This document shows, one piece after another, positions 8,504-17,258 of a stretch of DNA of 64,000 nucleotides. Below the pieces are notes generated by a model. The model ran no database searches and was not told the DNA's origin. It saw only the letters and a program-made list of their open reading frames with translations. This DNA is from Kineothrix sp. IPX-CK (GTDB lineage: Bacteria; Bacillota; Clostridia; Lachnospirales; Lachnospiraceae): positions 4,402,001-4,466,000 of the forward strand of contig NZ_CP146256.1 of NCBI RefSeq assembly GCF_039134705.1, written 5' to 3'. Position 1 is the stretch's first letter. Every line of letters starts with the position of its first letter. The position numbers and the translations under genes were made by a program.

Positions 8504-10120
8504 CTATGAATGCAGTTTGCGGTATAAGGCCGGCTTAACTCCTACTGTTTTAGTAAATATCTGGCTAAAGTACCTTGTATCTTTGTAACCAACTTCATCT
8601 GCAATAGCCGCTATGGTTTTATTGCTGGTGCGTATCATTTGCTTTGCCATTTCCATCCGGATATTAACCAAATAGGTGGTAAAGTTGAATCCAGTTTCTT
8701 TCTTAAAGAGAACACTGAAATAAACTGGATTTAAATCTACAATATGAGCAATATCCTCTAATACGATCTTTTCATTATAATGCTCCTCAATATACTGTTT
8801 CGCCTGACGTATTGGTTTTACAGATTCAGTTTCCAGAATTTTCAGACGAGCTTCCATATCTTCACTTAAATATTTCTTAAGTAATCCTTTTAAATTTCCA
8901 ATGGTATTACAATGGCAGCAGGCATTTTTCAAAAATTGTTTTAGCTTGTCTTCCTTTTCATTTTTAACCGATATGGTTTCAAAGTATAAATCAATAATTT
9001 CATTCGCAACATCATAGCATAAAGCAAAATCTGTATTTTCTTCAAACTGGAATTCACCATATATTTGGTTAATAACATTCTCAAATAGTTCTTTTGATAA
9101 AGTTTCAATACTCATACGTAATTGCTCTTTATACTTTATTAAATATTTCTGCATTTCCGTCCGGGGGATAAACTGTAATCGTTCTGCATAGATTAGCCGG
9201 CCCGTGCCCGCTTTAATCCTGTTCTGAACAGCCTGATAAGCTTCCTGAATAGAAAACCTGATTTCTCCGACTCCTGTCTTTTCTAATCCGATCCCTATTG
9301 TAACCTTATATTGTTCCAAGCCTAATAAATATTCTTGTATTTCAATTAAAATCCTGTTAATCACATTATTAACTTGTTTAGAATCTGTCAAATCATAGTT
9401 AATTAAACAATAGATATTTAAATTATCTTTTTCACAAATTAATTGTTCCTTTACCGTACCCTCAAAATTTTTTTCAATAATTGTCAGCAGTTTCTCTACT
9501 GTGATTCTATCCTGCCTTCTATCGCTTTTTTCATAATCCGAATAATCTAATTTAATAGTAATTCCTCTATAAGCAGCGGCATCGAACTCCAGATTATATT
9601 CTTCCTGCATTTCGTCTACTGACAAGGCATCTGTCTGTTCAATAATATTATTTAAAAGATTACTTTTTATAATTTGAACACTTGTTGTTATGGCCCTTTC
9701 TATTTTTCCTTCTTTATCTTGCTTTAAATGACTCTTGATCAATTCTTCCTGTATTCTTTTTAATACTTTGTTTAATTCTTCTTCCTTAATTGGTTTTAAT
9801 AAATAATCACTAACCCCGTATTGAAGTGCTTTATGAGCATATTCGAATTCCTTATATCCACTGATTACTATAAATTTAACCGGTTCATCCTTTTCTTTTA
9901 TCATACGAATTAAATCCAATCCGTTCACTTTAGGCATTTTAATATCTGTAATGACAATATCCGGTTTCTCTGACAAGATAATATTATATGCCGCTTCTCC
10001 ATTATCTACTACGTTTACACATTCTAGCCCTATTTCCTCCCACTTTATAAGTTTTCTGATCAACATTCCAATTCGAAACTCATCATCGACAATTAATACT
10101 CTCCATCTTTTGGCTTGCAT
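8504..10120 (-). CDS. Response regulator with AraC-type DNA-binding domain, YesN-like
   Basis: About 538 residues. The N-terminal receiver domain has the acidic pair in VLIVDDE, phospho-acceptor Asp in PDIVITDIKMP and Lys in YLLKPIKEEE. A long middle region follows, then a C-terminal AraC HTH pair (DIAHIVDLNPVYFSVLFKKETG and IAAIADEVGYKDTRYFSQIFTKTVG). Start chosen at the ATG of MQAKRWRVLIVDDE, which has GAGGGTGACAGT upstream, not at an ATG 24 codons earlier. First gene of a three-gene operon with the kinase and degenerate ATPase. The sugar operon downstream on the same strand is the likely target. Confidence 0.9.
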   Translation of the reverse strand: MQAKRWRVLIVDDEFRIGMLIRKLIKWEEIGLECVNVVDNGEAAYNIILSEKPDIVITDIKMPKVNGLDLIRMIKEKDEPVKFIVISGYKEFEYAHKALQYGVSDYLLKPIKEEELNKVLKRIQEELIKSHLKQDKEGKIERAITTSVQIIKSNLLNNIIEQTDALSVDEMQEEYNLEFDAAAYRGITIKLDYSDYEKSDRRQDRITVEKLLTIIEKNFEGTVKEQLICEKDNLNIYCLINYDLTDSKQVNNVINRILIEIQEYLLGLEQYKVTIGIGLEKTGVGEIRFSIQEAYQAVQNRIKAGTGRLIYAERLQFIPRTEMQKYLIKYKEQLRMSIETLSKELFENVINQIYGEFQFEENTDFALCYDVANEIIDLYFETISVKNEKEDKLKQFLKNACCHCNTIGNLKGLLKKYLSEDMEARLKILETESVKPIRQAKQYIEEHYNEKIVLEDIAHIVDLNPVYFSVLFKKETGFNFTTYLVNIRMEMAKQMIRTSNKTIAAIADEVGYKDTRYFSQIFTKTVGVKPALYRKLHS

Positions 10121-10290
10121 ACTGTCACCCTCTTTACACATTATTTCGTTTTTTTTAACTATACCATAGTTCCCGCCGGGGATAAAAGACATTTTGTAAA
10201 TTATCCAGCTTTAAAAAAACCTTCCACTATAACACCAGACTTTTTATAATGATATTATGATACAATAGAGAACGGTGGTGATAAAATAAA
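10121..10290. promoter_or_regulatory. Divergent intergenic region, MerR gene promoter
   Basis: The 170 bases separate the response regulator (minus) from the tandem-MerR gene (plus). A TATAAT lies near 10246. About ten bases upstream of it is CCTTCCACTATAACACCAG, which recurs as CCCTCCACTTTAACACCAG at the end of the MerR gene, before the exporter gene. The repeat could be the regulator's binding site. The start of the MerR gene follows a weak site, GGTGGTGATAAAATAAA. Confidence 0.4.
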
Positions 10291-11052
10291 ATGAATACCT
10301 ATAAGACATCCGAAATTGCACGTTATATCGGAATCCATCCTAATACGGTCCGGCTTTATGAAGAGCTTATGCTGATTCCCAAACCCGAACGAAAAGCAAA
10401 TGGATATCGGATTTTTACAGATTTTCATCTGGAACAGATGAAGCTTGTGAGAACTGCTCTCCAGATAGCGGTTCTGCAGAACGGTCTAAGGAAGCAGGCG
10501 ATTACCATTATTAAGACCTCCGCTGCCGGTGATTTCGACAAAGCAATTCATATCACAAAGCAGTATTTACAGCAAATAAAAGACGAGCAGAGAAACGCAG
10601 AGGAAGCCCTGGTCATTACCGAAAAGCTGTTGTCTCAGGACGAGCCGGAAATAGTTGATACGGTCTTGACCAGAAAGGAAGCCGCGGGGTATCTGCAAAT
10701 CACTATGGATGCTTTAAGAAATTGGGAAATGAACGGCCTGATTACCATAAAGCGAAAGCAAAATGGATATCGCATTTATGAGGAAGAGGATGTTCGGCGG
10801 TTAAAAATCATACGTTCTCTTCGCTGTGCCAATTACTCTCTTTCAGCAATTTTACGAATGCTGAATACCTTATCCAGCGATCCCGGCGCTAACATCCGGC
10901 AAGCCATCGATACCCCGAAAGAAAACGACGATATTATTTCCGTATGCGACAAGCTGATCACTTCATTGCATCACGCAGAACAAAATGCGTACGCTATGAT
11001 GGCACAGCTTAAGAAAATGAAAAAACAGTTTGGAACAAACCCTCCACTTTAA
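10291..11052 (+). CDS. Transcriptional regulator with two MerR-type DNA-binding domains
   Basis: A 253-residue protein in which two MerR HTH domains occur in tandem. The first is YKTSEIARYIGIHPNTVRLYEE...NGYRIFTDFHLEQM (residues 3-50), the second LTRKEAAGYLQITMDALRNWE...NGYRIYEEEDVRRL (about 130-175). Normal MerR proteins have one and dimerise through a coiled coil. Here one chain may bind both half-sites or two separate operators. No effector-binding domain is obvious apart from helical linkers. It is followed by a terminator-like hairpin and an ABC exporter, which it probably controls. Confidence 0.85.
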   Translation: MNTYKTSEIARYIGIHPNTVRLYEELMLIPKPERKANGYRIFTDFHLEQMKLVRTALQIAVLQNGLRKQAITIIKTSAAGDFDKAIHITKQYLQQIKDEQRNAEEALVITEKLLSQDEPEIVDTVLTRKEAAGYLQITMDALRNWEMNGLITIKRKQNGYRIYEEEDVRRLKIIRSLRCANYSLSAILRMLNTLSSDPGANIRQAIDTPKENDDIISVCDKLITSLHHAEQNAYAMMAQLKKMKKQFGTNPPL

Positions 11053-11085
11053 CACCAGTTCTTGTGCTGGTGTTATTCTTTTTTA
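11051..11085 (+). terminator. Terminator or attenuator between MerR gene and exporter
   Basis: AACACCAG, loop TTCTTGTG, CTGGTGTT, then ATTCTTTTTT. The stem begins right at the stop codon of the MerR gene. It could limit read-through into the exporter genes, so that exporter expression depends on the regulator. Confidence 0.65.
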
Positions 11086-11114
11086 TGCCAAGAAAAAAGG
11101 AGGAAATATATCAT

Positions 11115-11849
11115 ATGAAAACAGCTATAGAAGTAAAAAAACTGTGCAAATCTTATTCTGAAGTCAAAGCGGCACAAGATATCGATATTTCCATTTGCCG
11201 CGGAGAGGTGTTCGGTCTGTTAGGTGCAAACGGCGCAGGCAAAAGTACCACGATTGAATGTATCCTGGGAACAAAGAAACAGGACAGCGGAACAGTATCT
11301 ATTCTTGGAATGAACCCCCAAAAAGATCGAAAAAGACTTTTTGAGAAAATTGGTGTTCAATTTCAGGAAGCCAACTATCAAGACAAGATAAGAGTGGCTG
11401 AGCTTTGCGAGGTTACGGCTTCCCTTTACAGAAATATTCCGGATTATGCCGGTCTTCTCAAACAGTTCGGACTCTCAGATAAGCTTAAAAGTCCGGTAAG
11501 TGAACTTTCGGGAGGACAGAAGCAGCGGTTATTCATCGTTCTTTCGTTAATTCCCGATCCGGAAGTTGTATTCCTGGACGAACTTACTACCGGACTCGAC
11601 GCAAGGGCAAGACGGGATGTGTGGAAGATCCTCTTGGATCTAAAGCAAAAAGGACTGACCATTCTGTTGACCTCTCATTTCATGGATGAAGTAGAAGCCC
11701 TTTGCGACAAAATCATGATTCTGAAGAATGGGAAAGCTATTTTCCACGGAACGGTACAAGACGCCGTTGCCGCCAGCCCCTATGAAAGATTAGAGGAAGC
11801 GTATCTTTGGTACACAGACGAGGAGGAAAAAGAAAATGAAAGCATTTAA
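11115..11849 (+). CDS. ABC exporter ATP-binding protein
   Basis: About 244 residues with Walker A GANGAGKST, Q-loop region GVQFQEANYQ, signature LSGGQKQRL, Walker B PEVVFLDELTTGLD and switch His in LLTSHFMDEVEAL. The Walker B Glu is shifted (DELTTG), as in several drug/antibiotic exporters of the CcmA/DrrA group. Start chosen at the ATG after AGGAGGAAATATATC; an upstream ATG in the terminator region is unlikely. It overlaps the permease gene by 14 bases. Together they form a two-gene ABC-2 exporter, perhaps for a drug or peptide recognised by the MerR regulator upstream. Confidence 0.9.
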   Translation: MKTAIEVKKLCKSYSEVKAAQDIDISICRGEVFGLLGANGAGKSTTIECILGTKKQDSGTVSILGMNPQKDRKRLFEKIGVQFQEANYQDKIRVAELCEVTASLYRNIPDYAGLLKQFGLSDKLKSPVSELSGGQKQRLFIVLSLIPDPEVVFLDELTTGLDARARRDVWKILLDLKQKGLTILLTSHFMDEVEALCDKIMILKNGKAIFHGTVQDAVAASPYERLEEAYLWYTDEEEKENESI

Positions 11850-12579
11850 AACACTTTTAAAAACAGAAATCCGGCTGTCTCTGCGGGGAATGGATATGTT
11901 TATTTTTGCTATCTGCATGCCTATTGTAGTTGTGGTCATCTTAGGTGCTCTGTTTGGAGATAAGCCGGCCTTTGAGGGGGCAGAATACACCTTTTTGGAG
12001 CAGTCCTTCGGCGCGGTAGCAACGATCGCTATTTGTGCCGGAGGAGTAATGGGTCTTCCCCTGGTCGTATCCGATTACCGGAGCAGGAAAATATTAAAGC
12101 GGCTCAAGGTGACTCCTACCAGCCCCGCCCTTATATTAGCGGTACAGGTTGTTATTTATGCGCTTTACTCCATTACTTCCCTCATCCTTGTTTATATGAT
12201 AAGCACACTGTTCTTCGGCTATCAGCTGCGCGGTTCATGGCCTCAATTCTTAGAGGCTTACCTACTTGTTATGCTGTCTATGTTCAGTATCGGGCTGTTA
12301 GTGGGCGGACTCGCGCCTAACATAAAAATAGCCGGCGTTGCCGCCAGCCTGCTGTATTTTCCAATGCTTATTTTTTCAGGCGCCACTCTGCCTTACGAGG
12401 TCATGCCTGCCGGACTTCAAAAAGCTGCAGATATGCTGCCATTGACACAAGGAATCAAGCTTCTCAAGGCTGCTTCACTCGGTCTGCCAATAGACAGCGT
12501 TTTCATTCCAGCTATAGTGATGATTGTAATTGCCGTAATATGCGTTACTATTTCCCTGCGCTTTTTTAAATGGGAGTGA
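11836..12579 (+). CDS. ABC-2 type exporter permease
   Basis: A 247-residue membrane protein with about six hydrophobic segments. The ABC-2 pattern is clear: cytoplasmic start, helix at residues 20-40, RSRKILKRLKVTPTSPALI before the second membrane block, and a conserved FPMLIFSGATLPYEVMP near residue 175. It is encoded in an overlapping frame with the ATPase upstream. The substrate is unknown. The gene is convergent with the AAA-VWA gene, with about 60 bases between the stops and no clear terminator. Confidence 0.88.
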   Translation: MKAFKTLLKTEIRLSLRGMDMFIFAICMPIVVVVILGALFGDKPAFEGAEYTFLEQSFGAVATIAICAGGVMGLPLVVSDYRSRKILKRLKVTPTSPALILAVQVVIYALYSITSLILVYMISTLFFGYQLRGSWPQFLEAYLLVMLSMFSIGLLVGGLAPNIKIAGVAASLLYFPMLIFSGATLPYEVMPAGLQKAADMLPLTQGIKLLKAASLGLPIDSVFIPAIVMIVIAVICVTISLRFFKWE

Positions 12580-12639
12580 TAAAGGAGCCTGCGAGAATAC
12601 TACGATTATAATACTGCTGATGTTAATGGGTTTTGCAGC

Positions 12640-14673
12640 TTACAGGTACTTGGCAATGATCTGGACCAAACGGGTCGGAAGCTGTTCCAGATTGGTAATA
12701 TCTATAAATCGCTCCTGCCCATATATATCGCAAATCATTTCCTTGTCCTGTCCAATCGCAGCCGCAAGAAACAGCACACCTTTTCGACTGTAGTCATGGA
12801 TCACCTGCTTCATATCGTCCTTAGCATGAGTGCCGGTATAATCCGGCATCGCTTTGGGCTGACCGTCACTCAGGCTAATCAACAGCTTGGTCGTCTGGGG
12901 AGCATTTGCCAGTTTCTCCGCTAAAATCCGAAGCGCCATTCCATCTCGGTTGTTACTCATGCTCTGAATCGCCATGAGCGAATATTTGTCGTTAAGCTTC
13001 GGTTCCTCCCAGTCAATATAAGAATACATAGACATTTTCTCTTTTGGCGAACGGTCAGCGGTATCTCCGTAAATCAGCACAGGGATACCACAGCTTTCAC
13101 AAAATTCATAGACTGCCAGAGCGGCTTGCTTCGCTGCTGTCAGCCGTCCGAATGCGTGCATGGATGCTGATTGGTCAATACGCAGGGCAACGGCCAGCGA
13201 AGGTTCTTCTTCCGGCGGACGTTTTTTGGAAAAGTAACAAAAATCAGGGGATACCACTTTTTCAGCGTGAAATTTTGTGCCAAAGACACGATTGCCTGAA
13301 AGCTCCACAGAAATTTCATGTTCCAAAAGCGGTTCGGTTTTTCTTGTCAATTCCCGGATGACCGGCATGAGTGCGGAAGCCATCTGACGGTACTCCTGCC
13401 GGTGGGCGGCTGTAGATTCCGGGCGATGGACAATCATGCCTACTTTTTCGTGAACGGAACTTTTAACAGCCGCCCTTGCCTGTTGGTTCAAGTGCTTGCG
13501 AAAAGTGCTCTTATCCTGCTCCGGATCTGCTTGTTCCTCCGTCCGTAACTCATGGTACATGGGAGCGCCATCGTCACCGGTATCCGAACTCCGTGTTTGT
13601 GCAGGGTTTTCTGACGAACTATTGGATTCTCCCTCACTATCTGAAGACCTTCGAAGAACTACCTCAGGAGGAGAATCTTTGTCAGGCGCAGGAGACAGTG
13701 CCTCAACATCCCCATCCGCCCGAAGCTCCAGAACCTCGCCGCCTGTTCTTCCGTGTCGGGAAACAACCGCTTCCAATGCTTCCATTGTTCCATGATTGGA
13801 CAACGCCTGTTCTAACAGAACGATTTCATCCGGGTCGGTGGTAATTTTATAAACGACCTTGTGATAAAGAGATTCTGCCGCATCGTTGCCTTGCAGAACC
13901 GCATCCACCCAAAAGAAATAAGAACGCATACCAGACACGCCTTTCATTGCATTGGCCTTGGCTGTCCGGTCGAGCATAACGATAATTTGAGCAAAAATAC
14001 GCAGCAACTCGACGTCGCAACAGCCTGTTTTTGCCGCTGCCCGCTCTACCATGACCTCGATCGGCGGTAAATCCATTTTCTCTGCGTGCTGCACCCGGTC
14101 ACGCAGTGCCTCATTCAGCGGACGGCAGCCGTTATATCCTCTGTTTGTTGTAATAACCGCAATAAAATCCGGGTGACGATGAACGATGCGGCTTGGCAGA
14201 TTAATACTGCCATCCGGCTCCAGAGCAGAGCCTACGGCCATCAATACTGCTGCATCACGGATGACCGTAGGTTCCTGAATTTCCAGAATCCAGCCATTTT
14301 CATAAGCCCTTACGATTTCAGACGGATAATATTGATACTCTATATTGTTATCTTTTCTATCCGACTGCAATACCGGCAAAATGGTTCCGAGTATATCAGA
14401 TTTATCCATATCCGCAAAGCAGGTGATCTTGGTGTAGGGCAGTCCAAAATCGGCGGAAAGTGCCTTGGTCAGCTGGGTTTTACCGGAACCGGCATCGCCT
14501 TCCAATAAAATATTTGTGATTTTCATTTCGCCCATTTCCCAGTTGTGCTTAACTGACTCGCAAATGCGCCGCTCCGCATCGCTTTCAATATGAGAAGAGC
14601 TTTTCTTCCAGACAAGAGTCTGTTCTTCTTCTGTCAACTGTCTGTTAGGTGACAGAAGCCATTTGTTTTCCAT
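12640..14673 (-). CDS. Fused MoxR-type AAA ATPase and VWA-domain protein
   Basis: About 677 residues. The N-terminal AAA domain has Walker A EGDAGSGKT and a Walker-B-like segment LEIQEPTVIRD followed by a sensor segment VITTNRGYNG. An acidic, Ser-rich linker covers roughly residues 330-400. The C-terminal VWA domain has the MIDAS motif DQSAS, the Thr/Asp-bearing loops and SDGQPKAM. AAA and VWA partners are usually separate genes (RavA/ViaA, CobS/CobT, MoxR); here they are joined. ATG chosen with GGAG 11 bases upstream, two bases after the preceding stop; a GTG slightly upstream is less likely. Third gene of a compact operon; role unknown, perhaps chaperone-like remodelling. Confidence 0.85.
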   Translation of the reverse strand: MENKWLLSPNRQLTEEEQTLVWKKSSSHIESDAERRICESVKHNWEMGEMKITNILLEGDAGSGKTQLTKALSADFGLPYTKITCFADMDKSDILGTILPVLQSDRKDNNIEYQYYPSEIVRAYENGWILEIQEPTVIRDAAVLMAVGSALEPDGSINLPSRIVHRHPDFIAVITTNRGYNGCRPLNEALRDRVQHAEKMDLPPIEVMVERAAAKTGCCDVELLRIFAQIIVMLDRTAKANAMKGVSGMRSYFFWVDAVLQGNDAAESLYHKVVYKITTDPDEIVLLEQALSNHGTMEALEAVVSRHGRTGGEVLELRADGDVEALSPAPDKDSPPEVVLRRSSDSEGESNSSSENPAQTRSSDTGDDGAPMYHELRTEEQADPEQDKSTFRKHLNQQARAAVKSSVHEKVGMIVHRPESTAAHRQEYRQMASALMPVIRELTRKTEPLLEHEISVELSGNRVFGTKFHAEKVVSPDFCYFSKKRPPEEEPSLAVALRIDQSASMHAFGRLTAAKQAALAVYEFCESCGIPVLIYGDTADRSPKEKMSMYSYIDWEEPKLNDKYSLMAIQSMSNNRDGMALRILAEKLANAPQTTKLLISLSDGQPKAMPDYTGTHAKDDMKQVIHDYSRKGVLFLAAAIGQDKEMICDIYGQERFIDITNLEQLPTRLVQIIAKYL

Positions 14674-14675
14674 TG

Positions 14676-15140
14676 TTAATAACACTCCAATTCTTCAATA
14701 ATACGAGTGAGCGTTCGAAGCCGCTCGCCGGTTAGTTCTCCCAAATCGTTTAAGGCTTGGGAAAAGCTTTGTATATCGTTGTTGATGTTCGGGTTTTCCG
14801 TACAAACTGTTACCGGAAGTACGCCGCCTTGCAGCCCGAGGCGCTCCACCGTTGGGTTTTCGGGATCGTAGAGCAGGGGCATCCGATAAGCTTCTTTAAA
14901 GTATAGCAGAGTACGGCTTAGAAAGATCATCAGGTCGAATATCTGATGAACAGGAAGTTCGATACTTACTTCAGGCGTTCCTTCTGTATTTTCTTTCCAA
15001 ATCTGTACGGCAATCTGCATTTTCTTGTTTTCTTCCATTACGGGAGCGCCTATGGTCAGCCGTTTAATATCTGAACGGTAGGCGCTGCGTCCATCAATAC
15101 GATCATAATTATCTGCAATCATTACAATGTCTTCATTCAT
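14676..15140 (-). CDS. Conserved hypothetical protein, partner of AAA-VWA protein
   Basis: About 154 residues. No recognised domain. It is acidic, without membrane segment or signal, and has a hydrophobic helix pair around DLMIFLSRTLLYFKEAYRMPLLYD and a C-terminal helix ending in RTLTRIIEELECY. Start chosen at the ATG with AGGAGGATTTGGCG upstream; it overlaps the preceding stop as ATGA, so it is translationally coupled. Two bases separate its stop from the AAA-VWA start. The tight coupling suggests it works with that ATPase, as an adaptor or substrate; this is inference. Confidence 0.65.
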   Translation of the reverse strand: MNEDIVMIADNYDRIDGRSAYRSDIKRLTIGAPVMEENKKMQIAVQIWKENTEGTPEVSIELPVHQIFDLMIFLSRTLLYFKEAYRMPLLYDPENPTVERLGLQGGVLPVTVCTENPNINNDIQSFSQALNDLGELTGERLRTLTRIIEELECY

Positions 15141-15481
15141 CGCCAAATCCTCCTCGCCTGCGGAGCTTTTGCCAGACATTGCTTCAGCAAATCCTCTAAT
15201 TCAACGGTGTGATCGTCCTGCGGGTTCTCATATTTCAAAAATTTCATCACAGAGCTTTCAAATCCGCTTTCTCCATATTGGTCCCAAAGTTCCTGCATCC
15301 GTTTGTTAGGATGTCCACCGGCAGACAACTTAAAGCGGTTGCTGTTAAAATCTGCTCTTGTATCTTTGGATATCCCCACGAATTCTTCGCCGGTCACTAC
15401 GCATTTAAAAGCGATGACTCCCATTTCAGGATGACGATTTTTCCATTCATCCAAAAGTTCACGTTTTCTTTTTATATCCAT
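15137..15481 (-). CDS. GIY-YIG-nuclease-like small protein
   Basis: About 114 residues resembling the small GIY-YIG family: GVIAFKCVVTGEEFVGISKDTRADFNSNRF, where the usual GIY and YIG appear as GVI and FVG, then an Arg-containing helix and HPNKRMQELWDQYG. The eroded tyrosines make nuclease activity uncertain. Start chosen at the ATG preceded by GAGGTGATTATT. It is the first gene of the operon with the unknown protein and AAA-VWA protein. A hairpin terminator separates it from the hydrolase gene upstream. Confidence 0.6.
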   Translation of the reverse strand: MDIKRKRELLDEWKNRHPEMGVIAFKCVVTGEEFVGISKDTRADFNSNRFKLSAGGHPNKRMQELWDQYGESGFESSVMKFLKYENPQDDHTVELEDLLKQCLAKAPQARRIWR

Positions 15482-15527
15482 AATAATCACCTCGTGTTTC
15501 ATTGTAAGGTAGTTAGTCTGCGAAAAC

Positions 15528-15562
15528 AATCCACGCTCCGTAGACTAAACGGAGCGTGGATT
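15528..15562 (-). terminator. Strong hairpin terminator after the hydrolase gene
   Basis: AATCCACGCTCCGT and its exact complement form a 14-bp stem with a 7-base loop; the minus-strand end reads GTTTTC. It lies 22 bases after the alpha/beta hydrolase stop and about 46 bases before the next start. Confidence 0.7.
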
Positions 15563-15584
15563 AAAGAAGTTAAACTTTTGAATT

Positions 15585-16457
15585 TTATTTAGAATCTTGC
15601 TGTAATTTTCTGTCAAGATACAATTGCAGGGCATCTGAGAATTCTTCCGGGCGTTCCTTCTGAGGCCAATGTTTACATCCTCTCATTAAGTATATTTCGC
15701 AATCGGGAATCCTTTTCCCGGCAAGAATAGTACCTTTTACAGGAACTGCCTTGTCAAGAGTGCCATGTATAAGCAGTGTAGGGGAATTTATTTCTTCAAG
15801 TCTACCAAACAAATCTGTTGTAAGGCCTGTAGATGTAATCTCACTTCTTTGAAATGACATGAAAGGCTTGCCTGCACCAGGCTCCTGCATAACTTTTTGT
15901 ATCTCAGCGACTAAATCATCGCTTATCTTTGATTTATCTCCAAACAAACTGTATTTTAAGGACCATCTGATGATGGATGGATATTTATTTGTCCATGAGT
16001 ACAAATTGTCGTTGAGCTTTGAACGAATAAACCAATGGGTTAACCTATGCCATGACAATTTATCGAATAACCCCCATGCGTCAACCGGCACAAGAATCTT
16101 AATAAGCTCCGGGTATGTCAGTGCCATATTCAGGCATATACCGCCTCCCAGGGACAGCCCGGTCAGGATGACCGGTCTACCCCCCAGTTCTTCGATTATG
16201 CCCTTTACTATATCCGTATAGAACGACAAAGTGTATTCGCCGTTTATCCGGTCGCTCGTTCCGTATCCAGGTAGATCCGGCGCAATGACTTGATACTGAT
16301 CGGACAGCAACGGAATCACCCCGGCCCAGGAAAGCATTGCCGAATCCACACCGGCGCCGTGCAATAATACGATAGTATCGTTACCGTCTCCGGCACAATA
16401 GCATGTTATGCCTACTCCATTTACACGGATATGTTTTTTCTCAATTAGGTTAGTCAT
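15585..16457 (-). CDS. Alpha/beta hydrolase
   Basis: A 290-residue alpha/beta hydrolase fold enzyme. The oxyanion motif is LLHGAGVDSAM, the nucleophile elbow GLSLGGG (Ser about 101), the acid Asp in LIHGTLDKAVP and the His in MRGCKHWPQKE. There is no signal peptide, so it is cytoplasmic. The substrate is unknown; this group includes esterases and C-C hydrolases. ATG preceded by GGAGGTAATCTAA. It lies downstream of a TetR regulator on the same strand with about 70 bases between, so the TetR protein probably controls it. Confidence 0.85.
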   Translation of the reverse strand: MTNLIEKKHIRVNGVGITCYCAGDGNDTIVLLHGAGVDSAMLSWAGVIPLLSDQYQVIAPDLPGYGTSDRINGEYTLSFYTDIVKGIIEELGGRPVILTGLSLGGGICLNMALTYPELIKILVPVDAWGLFDKLSWHRLTHWFIRSKLNDNLYSWTNKYPSIIRWSLKYSLFGDKSKISDDLVAEIQKVMQEPGAGKPFMSFQRSEITSTGLTTDLFGRLEEINSPTLLIHGTLDKAVPVKGTILAGKRIPDCEIYLMRGCKHWPQKERPEEFSDALQLYLDRKLQQDSK

Positions 16458-16530
16458 TTAGATTACCTCCACCATTGCTTTCAACAATCATCTTAATGCA
16501 TGTCCCGGTTTCTAATAATAAACATACCAG

Positions 16531-17139
16531 CTATGCGTTGCCGAGTAAGTTCATAATCATAGGGACAGCCAGAAATTTAATCTTGTTTAACTCGCCATCA
16601 CTTGTCTTGCCTTGGATATAGTCATGGCATAACTGCTCGATGATGCCATAACTAATACGGAGCTTTTCTATTAAAAACTCTTCTGAATAGCCGACTTCAA
16701 TAAGTATTTTATATAGCTTTTCGAGCATTTGATATTCAAAACCATTAAAAAGGTCCTGAATATCATTGTTAAGCAGTGCCAAGGCCAGAAACTCGTTATG
16801 TGCATCCCTGTTCATCTTATGGGAGGAGATAGATAAATCAATAAATTCCCCAATTACAAAAGCAAGTTTTTCCCTTTCAGCGATTTGATCCAGTATTATT
16901 TTGAATTGTTCTTCCAGTTGAAAAATATATAGCTTAACTACTTCTATTAAAATATCTTTTTTGTCATGAAAATAGCTATATACTATTCCGGTAGAGACAC
17001 CGGCCTCTTTTGCGATCTCTGCCGTATTTGTCTTATAATATCCTTTTTCGCAAAATAAGCCGTAACTGGCCTTAATAATGGCATCCTTTTTTTCTATAGA
17101 TCGCTTTTGTTTTGGGATACGAATTTCATTAGCAGACAT
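16531..17139 (-). CDS. TetR-family transcriptional repressor
   Basis: About 202 residues. N-terminal HTH SIEKKDAIIKASYGLFCEKGYYKTNTAEIAKEAGVSTGIVYSYFHDKKDIL (about residues 15-60) followed by an all-helical ligand domain. Start chosen at the ATG with AGGAGG eight bases upstream; a GTG three codons earlier overlaps the ribosome site. It is divergent from a small membrane protein gene. Two identical-core palindromes in the shared promoter region are probably its operators. It probably represses itself with the hydrolase and the membrane protein. Confidence 0.9.
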   Translation of the reverse strand: MSANEIRIPKQKRSIEKKDAIIKASYGLFCEKGYYKTNTAEIAKEAGVSTGIVYSYFHDKKDILIEVVKLYIFQLEEQFKIILDQIAEREKLAFVIGEFIDLSISSHKMNRDAHNEFLALALLNNDIQDLFNGFEYQMLEKLYKILIEVGYSEEFLIEKLRISYGIIEQLCHDYIQGKTSDGELNKIKFLAVPMIMNLLGNA

Positions 17140-17168
17140 CTTCCTCACCTCCTGATGCTTACAGAATG

Positions 17169-17197
17169 ATTATATACTCTGTAATGATAAAAATCAA
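17169..17197 (-). promoter_or_regulatory. Sigma-A-type promoter of the TetR gene
   Basis: On the minus strand TTGATT, 17-base spacer, TATAAT, about 30 bases ahead of the TetR start. The first palindromic operator abuts the -35 side. Confidence 0.65.
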
Positions 17198-17199
17198 TT

Positions 17200-17221
17200 A
17201 ATATGAAATAAATTTCATATT
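17200..17221. promoter_or_regulatory. Palindromic operator 1 for the TetR protein
   Basis: Core TATGAAATAAATTTCATA, an inverted repeat with 8-bp arms around AA, extended by AA/TT. It lies between the divergent TetR and membrane-protein promoters. A second copy with one changed base lies 59 bases away. Confidence 0.65.
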
Positions 17222-17258
17222 AATACTTGACATCCGGGAACATATCGTTTACGGTAAT

